This document shows positions 33,525-42,316 of a DNA stretch of 60,404 nt, one piece after another. The stretch spans positions 1 through 60,404 of the forward strand of contig JBDNFP010000114.1 of assembly GCA_041689775.1 (NCBI GenBank). The letters are read 5' to 3'. Under the pieces are notes generated by a model. That model did not search any database. It was given only the letters and a program-made list of their open reading frames with translations, and was not told where the DNA came from. Source of the DNA: JBDNFP01 sp041689775 (GTDB lineage Bacteria; Bacteroidota; Bacteroidia; Cytophagales; Spirosomataceae). The translations under genes were made by a program, and so were the position numbers. Numbering within the stretch: position 1 is the first letter of the stretch; each line of letters begins with the position of its first letter.

Positions 33525-34667
33525 TCAAGCTAATTGTTGGTAGGCTTTTACCATGTCAATTGCCACTGATTGAGGACTAAATAATTTAATTATTTCTTTT
33601 GAACGATTACCGAATTTTGTTAGTTGGTCTGGATGGTTTACACAGTAGTTCATGGCCTCAATTAGCGCGTTCTTGTCGGTAGGGTCAAAGATAAAACCGT
33701 TTCCAGAAGGTTCAACAAGATCTGATACACATCCGCAATTTTCTGAAACAATGACAGGCATTCCGCAAACCATAGCTTCATTAACAACTAAACCCCAGGG
33801 TTCGGAGTAGCTTGGTAGAATCAAAACGGACGCCCGAGCAAGTGATGTAGGTACTTCCTGCCACGATACCCCCCCGATGAATGTCACATTTTCCAAGCTA
33901 TGATTATTTGCAAATGCTTCCAGTGTGGCACGTTCAGGTCCTTCACCTACAATGATAAGCCCCCAGTTGTTATCAGCCATTTCATTTGCCAGAGAGTCTT
34001 TGTAAGCGGACAGTAGTGTTTGTAGGTTTTTCTCCTCGGCAAGCCTGCCAACATAGATAAAGTTATGTGTCTTGGCTGTTGTCGTACTGGTCTTAGCCGA
34101 TAAATATTGACTTCTAATTCGGGCATTATCAACCACGGCGGCCTTTTTGACCAAGATTTTATTAATCGGAATGCCTAAGGTTTGAAGATACGTGGCCGTA
34201 CTACTTCCGAAGCAAAAAAAAGCATTTGCCCTCCCCAGAATAAGTTTTTTTAATGACTCTTTTAATGGAGAACGTGCCTTGTCGGCAAGGGATGATTCGG
34301 ATGAGATGATAACTTTAACCCCCACTAACCTGGCATATACCATCAACACTACCTGCGCTACATCAAAATAGCCGGTAATATTCAGGATATCAGGTTTATA
34401 AGCGAAAAATTCCCGAAAAAGGGCAGTAGTTCTTTCAATGATACCAACCGAATCCAGGCTTCGATTAAAGAGAAGTTTGTAAGGATAGTCATATTCAGCC
34501 AGATTAGTACTTCCCAGCATACTTTCCCTGCTTTTCTCGTATAAGGCAATTTGAGCCACAAGAAGCGAGCTTGATGAGGATTGGTCTATTAACGTATTTT
34601 GAATTGCTTCAAATAGAACCGATTTATAGTGGGCCCACAGCTGGTTGTGAACAATCAATATTCGCAT
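33525..34667 (-). CDS. Glycosyltransferase family 4
   Basis: 380-residue retaining GT-B enzyme with N-terminal RILIVHNQLWAHYKS, GRLAEEKN at the domain hinge and SYSEPWGLVVNEAM (E-x7-E) in the donor domain. The ATG shares one base with the stop of the upstream SGNH gene, a coupled junction. It probably adds one sugar of the repeat unit on the cytoplasmic face. Confidence 0.9.
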   Translation of the reverse strand: MRILIVHNQLWAHYKSVLFEAIQNTLIDQSSSSSLLVAQIALYEKSRESMLGSTNLAEYDYPYKLLFNRSLDSVGIIERTTALFREFFAYKPDILNITGYFDVAQVVLMVYARLVGVKVIISSESSLADKARSPLKESLKKLILGRANAFFCFGSSTATYLQTLGIPINKILVKKAAVVDNARIRSQYLSAKTSTTTAKTHNFIYVGRLAEEKNLQTLLSAYKDSLANEMADNNWGLIIVGEGPERATLEAFANNHSLENVTFIGGVSWQEVPTSLARASVLILPSYSEPWGLVVNEAMVCGMPVIVSENCGCVSDLVEPSGNGFIFDPTDKNALIEAMNYCVNHPDQLTKFGNRSKEIIKLFSPQSVAIDMVKAYQQLA

Positions 34668-35617
34668 CAGGGCTTTGGGATTAAATAGTTTAAAAATATG
34701 GGATATAAGTTCTTGGCTAAATACCTTTGTCCTTCATCATTGTAATGTACCACGTCATTCTCCCGGTACAGGCTGAGGGTCGGCTTCCATTCAAAAAGTT
34801 CTTTTATGAGGAGAACGGAATCTTTCTTTGCAAATTGAATAATTTCCTGCCCCTCGTAGTTGTATTGACCAGACTGGATTTCACTCGTTTCGGGATGTAA
34901 CACTAATAGAAAAGGGATTTTGGCTGATTTTGCAATTGTTTTCATTTGGTTGAATCCGGGATTAAATCCGACCCCATTTTTATGAATCCCCGCATCACCA
35001 ACTGCTATCGGAGCAAAATCTGTACTAGTATCGGAAATGCCTTTAAAATACCGTGGATATAAATAACGAACCCACAATTCTTTGAGTGCCCAATCAAATT
35101 GTTTGTTAGGAAGGTTAATATCAATCCCTACTTGATCGGCATGAGTCATGTTATCGTGCGCATCATGGCTGCTTGCCATTAAACAAATAAGATCGGCATT
35201 AAATAGACTGTATTTGTTCAGATAGGCTGCGATATTATCTGGTCCCCAGGATCCAGCGGCAATGTTTAGTACTCTTACGACTCTGTTTAATGCCTTAGAT
35301 AGTCTGTATTCCAATAGGGTACTGGCAAGGCTATCATTATCGGTGAGGCTTCCCCCTAGTACTACGGAGTCACCAACAAGAAGAATGACAGTAGTATCTT
35401 TATTGGAAATGGATCCGCTGCGCATTGAATACTCGTTGGTACGAATAATATTCCCAAAACGTCTAACCTCTTGATTTGGAGCGTATATATATTCAAAATC
35501 AGGGTCTGAAATGTATAATGGAGTATTACAAAATCCAAAACCCAAGCGTAGCACTAGTTCGAGGATTAAAGAAACTATTGTCAGAAAAATTAAAATTCTG
35601 AATAGGAGTTTTGGCAT
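34667..35617 (-). CDS. Membrane-anchored SGNH/GDSL hydrolase-like protein
   Basis: 316-residue protein with one N-terminal hydrophobic helix (about 5-27) and a periplasm-facing SGNH domain. Block I is VGDSVVLGG (Ser84), block II is around AAGSWGPDN (Gly122), block III around SSHDAHDN, and block V is DVVH with Asp288 and His291, so the catalytic set is complete. Within a glycan locus it could deacetylate or transacylate the polysaccharide. First gene of the downstream minus-strand subgroup; the divergent membrane protein starts 86 bases away. Confidence 0.78.
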   Translation of the reverse strand: MPKLLFRILIFLTIVSLILELVLRLGFGFCNTPLYISDPDFEYIYAPNQEVRRFGNIIRTNEYSMRSGSISNKDTTVILLVGDSVVLGGSLTDNDSLASTLLEYRLSKALNRVVRVLNIAAGSWGPDNIAAYLNKYSLFNADLICLMASSHDAHDNMTHADQVGIDINLPNKQFDWALKELWVRYLYPRYFKGISDTSTDFAPIAVGDAGIHKNGVGFNPGFNQMKTIAKSAKIPFLLVLHPETSEIQSGQYNYEGQEIIQFAKKDSVLLIKELFEWKPTLSLYRENDVVHYNDEGQRYLAKNLYPIFLNYLIPKP

Positions 35618-35702
35618 TTTGCTTTTCTAAATTTGGGGCTTAATACGCTGCAAATTTAGAACTACTTTCGGTATAGACCTCACATATTCACAATTGACTA
35701 TC

Positions 35703-37391
35703 ATGTTTGGAATTAAAAATACATCATCTATTGCCTATTTGTTTCTGCTAATAATCTGGTCTTACACCTTTTATGTAAGTGTGATCAACCCTCCTTTTTT
35801 TGGGTATTTCTCTGTTGATGAGAATTTTATAGCAGATTCAGGAGTATTCTTGTGGTATGGAAATACACCTCGTGGTTTGGATTGGCCTGCCTCACCGAGT
35901 ATTCTAATTGCCTTTATTCTATTTGGTAGTAAGGTACTGGTTAGCATACTATCCGGATCCAATAATTCGAGTGAATTATTGGATCTGTTTAAGAAATTTG
36001 ATGTGGAGGCATTTAATTATCTAACATCGAGAGAGAATTTTATAATAGAACTTCGGGCGATTCAGCTAATCGAGGTAGGAATAATCCTTATTTTGTTAAT
36101 CAGATTTTTTTTTAGTAGAAAGCATAAATTACTTACGCCAATTACTAGGCAGGTTTTGGCTTATACTTGTGTATCATCCTACGTAATATGGTTTAACGCG
36201 CCTGTTTTAAGGCCCGAGGCATTGGCTGGTGTTTTATTTATGTACCTCCTTTCCTATGTTATTTTTACGGATGTACTTGATAAGAATTCCTTTTGGGTGA
36301 TACCTGTTTTATTTGGAGTGATCTTGTCCGAAAGATTACTTTTTGTGTTTGTTAGCCCCATTGTACTAGGGGCAGTTTATTTTTTAAGTGACTCCCGAAA
36401 GTCTAAGAGAACCATTTATTCTCTATTATTAATAATTGGAGTTTTTATTATTCTTTGCCCGTTCCTGATTACCGATACTCTTGTTGTTTTGAAGTCTTTT
36501 GTTGGCGGAATATTGGCGAAGATGCAAGATAAGCCAATGACAACCTTATTCAATGTAGATTATGTACGTGAATACCTTAGTTCCCCAATTAGTTACCTGA
36601 TAATTATCCTTTGTGGCTTTGGTATTTGGAAATTATTGAGTTCTAAATCACCATTTCATTGGATACTAATTGGAAACTGGTTTCTTTTTTTAGTGTTAGT
36701 TCTTCGCTCCTCCAAAATTTATGACACCCATGTGCTTCCAGCTGGTATACTTACGGTCATCATAAGCGCTTTGGGTATTGTTTTAATCAGCGAAAAGATT
36801 AACAAGGGGTGGCTAATTGCTTCGGTCTTGGTAGTAGTTTTAATATTACCCAGTTTAACTTCCTATTGGGAGTTTCAAAAAAGAAGTCATGTGGTATCTA
36901 ATATTGAAATGGCGTTCCATTGGATAAATACCCTCCCCTCAAATACTCGCTTATTAGTGCTGCCAGAATTGGAATTTTACCTGCCAAAATCTATCAATTG
37001 TTTAGCCCGGGAAGCCGAACAAAACAGAGATCCCTTAAAAATGGTAAGAAAAATAGGGTATCTCTTAGGTCGGAAAGATAACGGGAGTCAATTTGATCTA
37101 CCTTTGGTAGCCAAGTCGTTTTGCTTCGAAGACGAAAGACAATATGATATACAATATCAAATATTGATGCAGTATTACAAATTAAATTCGGCAAAGAGGT
37201 ATGACTACGATGTATATCTTGAAACAGTTGAGCTTGCAAGCCATAGCGTACCAACAACCGCAGCGATCGCTGACTTTAAGTCTGGCAAGTATTCTTATTT
37301 TATTGCTGATATTAAACTAGAAGGAATGGAGCCAATAAAAGTATTTATAGATAATCTACGGACCCCAGTTTATTGTTATAAAGTACTGTAA
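35703..37391 (+). CDS. Polytopic membrane protein, GT-C glycosyltransferase-like
   Basis: 562 residues from the ATG at 35703 (a TTG three codons earlier is the alternative). About ten hydrophobic helices are followed by a soluble C-terminal region (about 395-562). The first periplasmic loop has FSVDENFIAD, reminiscent of the Asp/Glu loop of GT-C (ArnT/PMT-like) enzymes using lipid-linked sugars, but no family is certain. It is the only plus-strand gene in the 23-kb locus. It splits the minus-strand genes into two blocks and lies tail-to-tail with the ligase-like gene, 21 bases apart. Confidence 0.7.
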   Translation: MFGIKNTSSIAYLFLLIIWSYTFYVSVINPPFFGYFSVDENFIADSGVFLWYGNTPRGLDWPASPSILIAFILFGSKVLVSILSGSNNSSELLDLFKKFDVEAFNYLTSRENFIIELRAIQLIEVGIILILLIRFFFSRKHKLLTPITRQVLAYTCVSSYVIWFNAPVLRPEALAGVLFMYLLSYVIFTDVLDKNSFWVIPVLFGVILSERLLFVFVSPIVLGAVYFLSDSRKSKRTIYSLLLIIGVFIILCPFLITDTLVVLKSFVGGILAKMQDKPMTTLFNVDYVREYLSSPISYLIIILCGFGIWKLLSSKSPFHWILIGNWFLFLVLVLRSSKIYDTHVLPAGILTVIISALGIVLISEKINKGWLIASVLVVVLILPSLTSYWEFQKRSHVVSNIEMAFHWINTLPSNTRLLVLPELEFYLPKSINCLAREAEQNRDPLKMVRKIGYLLGRKDNGSQFDLPLVAKSFCFEDERQYDIQYQILMQYYKLNSAKRYDYDVYLETVELASHSVPTTAAIADFKSGKYSYFIADIKLEGMEPIKVFIDNLRTPVYCYKVL

Positions 37392-37412
37392 TTAAGTAGA
37401 TTGAGTAGAAAA

Positions 37413-38717
37413 TTATTTTGATAATTCTAACGGTGATTCAATAAATTTTATACCTAAGAATCGAATCATTACAACGTAGGGAAACCAAAATGAAACATCG
37501 TATGGACGACCATTAGATATTAATAACACTATGAAATAAATGAAGAAATAGGCAAGGAACAAGGTGAGTGGATTGGTTGGTTTGCGGATCTCTTGGATAG
37601 TATACATAAAGAGATACAGATTGAATCCACCAAAAAATACCAATCCTAGTATACCGTGATTTATTAAGGACTCGATCAAAGGAACATCCATAAAAGAGTC
37701 TTTATAACCTTTCCCAAGCAATATTAACTCTGGATTATACATAGCATTACTAAGGTAACTGAAACTAGTTACACGTCCCATTGCCGAGGCATCGACACCG
37801 GCAGTCTCGGATAGCTTCACTCCAAAAGCAGTGAATAGGACGTCCATGATTTTCGACTCAAATCCGTACCAATATCCGTATAAAAGACTGTACAAATCGC
37901 TATACCTGCTTAAAACTATATTCAGGGCAATGTAAGCAAGGATGGAATAGATTAAATTACGGAAAGTGAAAACTTTTTTTGTGATGCTAACTAAACTATT
38001 AAAGTTTGCATTTACTAAAAAAAATATTCCTAACATTAGGCCAACTGCAAGTAAAGAAGACTTTACCTGGGCTAGTACTAACACTGCGATGCTGAATAAG
38101 GTAGATGCCAGCAAAAAGGCCCTGATTAAAATATTTTTGTATTGCCAAATAAGCACTAATGCGGTCAATAGTGAAACCAAACCATTCCTTGCTGCAATAT
38201 GAGGGTTTCCTCCTTCTTGAGCATTTGAATTTTCAAACGTAACAGCAGCTCTCATTCCGATTTTCCAATTCGGATCTGTTAAAAGAGAGTAAATGAGGGT
38301 AAGATTAGAAAAAAAAGCAAATAGGAATAGAATTGGGACAAGTGTATCCTTTACTTGATTGGGTACGTGTATAATCAGAAATAGAAACACCAAAGTAATA
38401 ACATAGTTTCCTAACTCCACAAAAGTATCCAGACCAGTATTGTTAAATACAAAAAAGTGATACAATGACAAGCCAAGAAATAAAGATGCGTATTTCAGTA
38501 GTGTAAGGTTAGGCTTATACAATCTGATGAATAAGTGCGCCGGTATCATTAACAATAATGCAAGACCAAAGAATAATGCCGAAAAGACATTACTGGCAGG
38601 ACCAATGCGCAATGTATCCCTGATGAAAAATATAATTGGAAACCCGTTAAATAGCATGGCTATCCCTGCGGAATAGCGTAAATTATTAAATAAGGCTAGT
38701 AAATTTTTTGTATTCAT
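37413..38717 (-). CDS. O-antigen ligase/polymerase-like membrane protein (WaaL/Wzy type)
   Basis: 434-residue inner-membrane protein with about eleven hydrophobic helices and one large periplasmic loop (about 285-350), the topology of O-antigen ligases and Wzy polymerases. The loop ends in LLGKGYKDSF, like the family's G-x-G stretch, then LINHGILGLVFF. I start at 38717 because its ATGA overlaps the upstream stop by 4 bases; a longer reading adds 13 unlikely residues. With ABC export, a ligase role is more natural than a polymerase role, but this is inference. Confidence 0.8.
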   Translation of the reverse strand: MNTKNLLALFNNLRYSAGIAMLFNGFPIIFFIRDTLRIGPASNVFSALFFGLALLLMIPAHLFIRLYKPNLTLLKYASLFLGLSLYHFFVFNNTGLDTFVELGNYVITLVFLFLIIHVPNQVKDTLVPILFLFAFFSNLTLIYSLLTDPNWKIGMRAAVTFENSNAQEGGNPHIAARNGLVSLLTALVLIWQYKNILIRAFLLASTLFSIAVLVLAQVKSSLLAVGLMLGIFFLVNANFNSLVSITKKVFTFRNLIYSILAYIALNIVLSRYSDLYSLLYGYWYGFESKIMDVLFTAFGVKLSETAGVDASAMGRVTSFSYLSNAMYNPELILLGKGYKDSFMDVPLIESLINHGILGLVFFGGFNLYLFMYTIQEIRKPTNPLTLFLAYFFIYFIVLLISNGRPYDVSFWFPYVVMIRFLGIKFIESPLELSK

Positions 38718-39604
38718 TTGACAATAATAATCTGACGATGAATTATATAATCCCAATCTCCCTCGCGGATTAAGTAGTACAGTTTCCTTAACCGGCAGTA
38801 AAAATACAGGACTTTTCTGGGAAAGGGGCTTAAAACCTCTTTAAAATAGGCTTCTTGAATTTCTGAGTGTTCCTTTCTCCCTAATTCCGCAATCGTGGAA
38901 GACTTTGCCTCTTGATGTACTCTTAATGCACCAGATAATTGATTGACCCTTTTTACTTTTATTACTCTATCAAGGGTAAACCTAGTCACAAATTCATAAT
39001 CAAATGCAAATTGATACTTTGTGCTTAGCATTCCGTACTTCTCCAAAAGTTCTTTCTTAAAGAAAAGCGACTGATTATGTATTTGCATCCCCTCAATTAA
39101 TTGTGAATTTAGATTATAAGGCACAGTTTTCAATAATTCTGTGACTGTATCCTCTTGATCTATAATGAATAAGTCGCCATAAACGATGTCATAAGAAGGG
39201 TTCTCTGTAACTACCTGCCCAAAATAGGGTAGGGTTCCAGGAAAATAGACATCATCAGAATTTTGGAAACCAAGCCAGTCACCGGTAGCAATTCTAAACC
39301 CTTTATTTAATGCATCTACCTGTCCTTTATCTTTTTCGCTCACCCAAAAGGCAATATATTTTTCATATCGTTTAATTATTTCAACGCTGTTATCCTCTGA
39401 CCCCCCGTCAATAATGATGTATTCAAGGTTTGGGTATCCTTGGTTTAGAACGCTCAAAATTGTTCTTTCAAGGTACTTACCCTGATTGTAGGAGGGGGTT
39501 ATAATACTAAGCTTTGGGAATGCTTTACTATTTTCAAGTTTTGGAACTTTCAAATTCTCAATAAACTGTTTTAAGACATCTGTATAAAATGTTAGTGACT
39601 CCAT
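38714..39604 (-). CDS. Glycosyltransferase family 2
   Basis: 296-residue GT-A enzyme. After about 30 leader residues: KLSIITPSYNQGKYLERTILSVLNQGYPNLEYIIIDGGSED, compressed here to its family features; then SEKDKGQVDALNKGF and the metal-binding FQNSDDVYFPG near 113-123. WcaA-like. Overlaps the ligase-like gene by 4 bases (ATGA). Donor unknown. Confidence 0.9.
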   Translation of the reverse strand: MESLTFYTDVLKQFIENLKVPKLENSKAFPKLSIITPSYNQGKYLERTILSVLNQGYPNLEYIIIDGGSEDNSVEIIKRYEKYIAFWVSEKDKGQVDALNKGFRIATGDWLGFQNSDDVYFPGTLPYFGQVVTENPSYDIVYGDLFIIDQEDTVTELLKTVPYNLNSQLIEGMQIHNQSLFFKKELLEKYGMLSTKYQFAFDYEFVTRFTLDRVIKVKRVNQLSGALRVHQEAKSSTIAELGRKEHSEIQEAYFKEVLSPFPRKVLYFYCRLRKLYYLIREGDWDYIIHRQIIIVK

Positions 39605-39613
39605 TGTTTTTAT

Positions 39614-40585
39614 TTAATTATGAGTCAAATCAAAATGTTTAATACTTGAAATAATGAAAGATAAGACCTTCACGACCTTTTTTCTGATATTTCTATAACT
39701 TTTGACTCTGACCTTTTTTCCATAACTAACACCAATAAAAGAACATAGCTTTTCGTATGTGTCACACTGTTCCAGATAGAGGCTTTTCAGGTTGATCCAG
39801 TCCTTATCATTCGTAGTTAACCTATTATGATCAGACCAGATAGGGTGGTAATCAACGATTCCCGCAAACTCGACTGAAATTAATGGGGCATCATTTACGA
39901 CATACTCTTCATTGTGAAATTTTAATGTGGATCCAATAACGGAATGCAGTCCGAAATGCCAAGCTACTTGCTGTATAACAGAAACATTATTAAAATATAT
40001 GGGTAAATAATTTAACCATAATTGATCCATTGCCATTCCATCGCACAAGTCTAGATAGTGCCGATCTACCGCTCTTTTTTCCCACCAACTTAATAAAGAA
40101 TGTGTTTGGTTAGAAGGATGTATGATAATGGTTCCATTCGTAAACATACCAATATTCAATATACGTTTGTCATCCAAATCACATGATTGGGACTGACCTA
40201 TCGGTTTTGTACGATGAGGAGTAAGTTGAATGAAAGAATTCTTATTTATTACGCTCTCGATTGGACCTAGAATGAAGGTAGTGGGGGATAGGTAGATTAG
40301 TTCTTCAAATTCCGGATAGGTATGAATAAGCTCTCGGATAAAAAATGGCTTTAAGGCAGCCAATAATTCATGCTCGTAGTATTTATCTGCCATTTCCTCC
40401 CAAGGTGAATTTTTTAAAGAATCCACTTCAATAGGTTCAACCCAATCAGGTAGGTTATTTAATGGTACAGAATCTACCCAGCCTATAAAAAATTTGTAAT
40501 CAGGGTTAAAGTTTAATAAGGACTGACCAAGGCATAGCGCGTTCTTTAAATGATCTCGGTTGCATATAGTAAAAGCGATTTTCAT
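39614..40585 (-). CDS. GT-A glycosyltransferase-like protein lacking the DxD motif
   Basis: 323-residue paralogue of the GT8-like protein encoded at 41332-42315. Both share the start AFTIC, FFIG-VD near residue 32-38, the (A)VKPYFF/ALKPFF helix, the WWE...DL/SLC(D/E)G...DQ(L/N)W motif and the VND/IND...HP/YDP end. At the family metal site, where the paralogue reads YFDPDIII (D104, D106), this one reads YLSPTTFI (S100-P101-T102). It therefore probably cannot bind metal and UDP-sugar in the standard way: it may be inactive, structural, or use another mechanism. Reading frame is intact and codon use looks normal, so it is not a pseudogene. Confidence 0.72.
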   Translation of the reverse strand: MKIAFTICNRDHLKNALCLGQSLLNFNPDYKFFIGWVDSVPLNNLPDWVEPIEVDSLKNSPWEEMADKYYEHELLAALKPFFIRELIHTYPEFEELIYLSPTTFILGPIESVINKNSFIQLTPHRTKPIGQSQSCDLDDKRILNIGMFTNGTIIIHPSNQTHSLLSWWEKRAVDRHYLDLCDGMAMDQLWLNYLPIYFNNVSVIQQVAWHFGLHSVIGSTLKFHNEEYVVNDAPLISVEFAGIVDYHPIWSDHNRLTTNDKDWINLKSLYLEQCDTYEKLCSFIGVSYGKKVRVKSYRNIRKKVVKVLSFIISSIKHFDLTHN

Positions 40586-40602
40586 TTCAGGTTTGGAGAG
40601 GT

Positions 40603-41331
40603 CTATAAATGCTTGTTTGGAGCTTGGGCAAATGGCTCATTTCTAATTTCTTGTATTTCCAAGCTATTCAATAATTGAATAAACCGGGACCGTGCTATCT
40701 CATTGGGTACGTTAAGTTGTGGCCACCATCGATTGATATAGTATTCCCAAAATATAGAATCGTTTATGGCCTCCTTTCGGTTTGAAAGAAATGAGTTTAT
40801 CGTTCTCTTGTTATTTTTAACAATTTTCCAACATCTTTCAACTAATCGGAGTGATAAACCGCCTAGTTCTTCAAATGAAGTTAGGGTTTTATCCTTTGTG
40901 TACAGGTAATTGGACGTATTTAACCTCTTGAATAGCTTATCTTGAATTGTTTCTTGTTGGTCGCAAGGCACTGCACCTTGAACAAAATCAAAACCTTGCC
41001 TACACCAATAAGATAATTCATTTTTATTTATTTCTGCTTTTAGTTCGTTGATCAATAGGTACTTACTCCAACCGAACTGCGCATATAAGTTCTCACTTAA
41101 AAGGAGCTTAGTGTAGTTAAACTGATTTGAAAAGTAACGATCATCAAAAGAAACGAAATCGGCGGAGGGACATAGTTCTTGGGCCTGTTCTAGACATTGA
41201 TTACTTTCTGCTTTAATGAAAGTAATAGGAAAGCTATTCAAATGTTCATTACAGCTACGTAAAGAAGCAATTTCATACTCTGAAAGGTTATTTCCAAATA
41301 AAGGAATCAGGACAGTTACTTGCTCTTTCAT
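40603..41331 (-). CDS. DUF5672-like glycosyltransferase-related protein, acidic motif altered
   Basis: 242-residue soluble protein. I recognise DUF5672 features: FDDRYF (62-67), LLLSENLYAQF, then SKYLLINELKAEI and GFDFVQGA, and GGLSLR (157-162). Typical members read a Gln/Asp motif such as YQLDAFVF at the third position; here it is NELKA (95-99), so the expected Asp is missing. DUF5672 proteins occur in glycan loci and are thought to be glycosyltransferases. Its ATG directly follows the stop of the upstream GT8-like gene. Family call is moderate, from memory. Confidence 0.62.
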   Translation of the reverse strand: MKEQVTVLIPLFGNNLSEYEIASLRSCNEHLNSFPITFIKAESNQCLEQAQELCPSADFVSFDDRYFSNQFNYTKLLLSENLYAQFGWSKYLLINELKAEINKNELSYWCRQGFDFVQGAVPCDQQETIQDKLFKRLNTSNYLYTKDKTLTSFEELGGLSLRLVERCWKIVKNNKRTINSFLSNRKEAINDSIFWEYYINRWWPQLNVPNEIARSRFIQLLNSLEIQEIRNEPFAQAPNKHL

Positions 41332-42315
41332 CTATGCTGTATCAATAATCTTCAAAAGAGTAGTCAGTGGTGCAATGAGTGCTTTCCTAACTCTTTGGTA
41401 TTTATAAACTTTTTCTGGTTTTATGTATTTACATGGGAACGCCCTGAAATAATCATTTCCGTTTTCGAGAAGTTTAGTATGATAATTTTCAAATAGACTT
41501 TTTAAATCCATTCTTTCATCAAACCTAAACCGATTCTGGTATTTTGATAGTTCCTCAGGCTTTCTGGGGTCATAACCGCTGTAATGAAAAAAGATCAATG
41601 GAATAGTATCATTAATATAGTAGTTCTCCTCAAATTGTGAAAACCTTCGTTCGTGTAAATTCCAATACGCAACGTTGTACCCCAAATCCTTTTCAATATA
41701 GGTGTCTGGAAGAAACAGTGTGACAAAATTCATCCAGTTTTGATCTACGAAAAGTCCCTCACAGAGTGAGATTTTACATTCATCCCTTAATTTCAGCTCC
41801 CACCACGTTATGAAATCTAATGATGCTGTACTTCTTCGGAAGGCACAAAAACCGAGATTGAAGACGCCCGTATTTAAATGATGAAGTTCATTCGGTGTTT
41901 TTGTGTCTTCAATAGGTGAGCAAATGTGTGGTGTTACAACTGCACTGTGGTAGTCTAATTTCTTTAAAAGTTGTGTAAGATGCTGATAAATAATAATATC
42001 TGGATCAAAATATATTACTTTTTCGGCTTGCTTGTACTTATTGAAAAAGTAACTAAAAAAATAGGGCTTAACAGCAGTATTAAGCTCTGTAATATTGTAG
42101 TCTTCGCACATCTGATCAAATTGACTTATACCAATTTGATGAACCTCGAGAAGTGTATAAGGCAAACTATGATCCTCCGAAAATGTAATACCTTCCAGCC
42201 TATCTACTAAACCGATAAAATATTGAATTTCTGGGTTTGTTTTTTTTAAAGAATCTCCAAGCGTTTTGGCTTGTGCCATGTAGTTAATGGAGCAAATAGT
42301 AAAAGCTACGGTCAT
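41332..42315 (-). CDS. GT8-like glycosyltransferase with intact DPD motif
   Basis: 327-residue GT-A glycosyltransferase-like protein. Starts TVAFTICSINYMAQAKTLG; metal site IYFDPDIII at 101-109 (D104, D106); HHLNTGVFNLGF near 143-154 is the acceptor/donor loop; WWE and CEGLFVDQNWMN follow; HYSGYDPRKP closes the site. It is the active-looking paralogue of the protein two genes downstream. It lies 1 base before the GT4 gene stop, tightly packed. Substrates unknown. Confidence 0.82.
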   Translation of the reverse strand: MTVAFTICSINYMAQAKTLGDSLKKTNPEIQYFIGLVDRLEGITFSEDHSLPYTLLEVHQIGISQFDQMCEDYNITELNTAVKPYFFSYFFNKYKQAEKVIYFDPDIIIYQHLTQLLKKLDYHSAVVTPHICSPIEDTKTPNELHHLNTGVFNLGFCAFRRSTASLDFITWWELKLRDECKISLCEGLFVDQNWMNFVTLFLPDTYIEKDLGYNVAYWNLHERRFSQFEENYYINDTIPLIFFHYSGYDPRKPEELSKYQNRFRFDERMDLKSLFENYHTKLLENGNDYFRAFPCKYIKPEKVYKYQRVRKALIAPLTTLLKIIDTA

Positions 42316-42316
42316 T

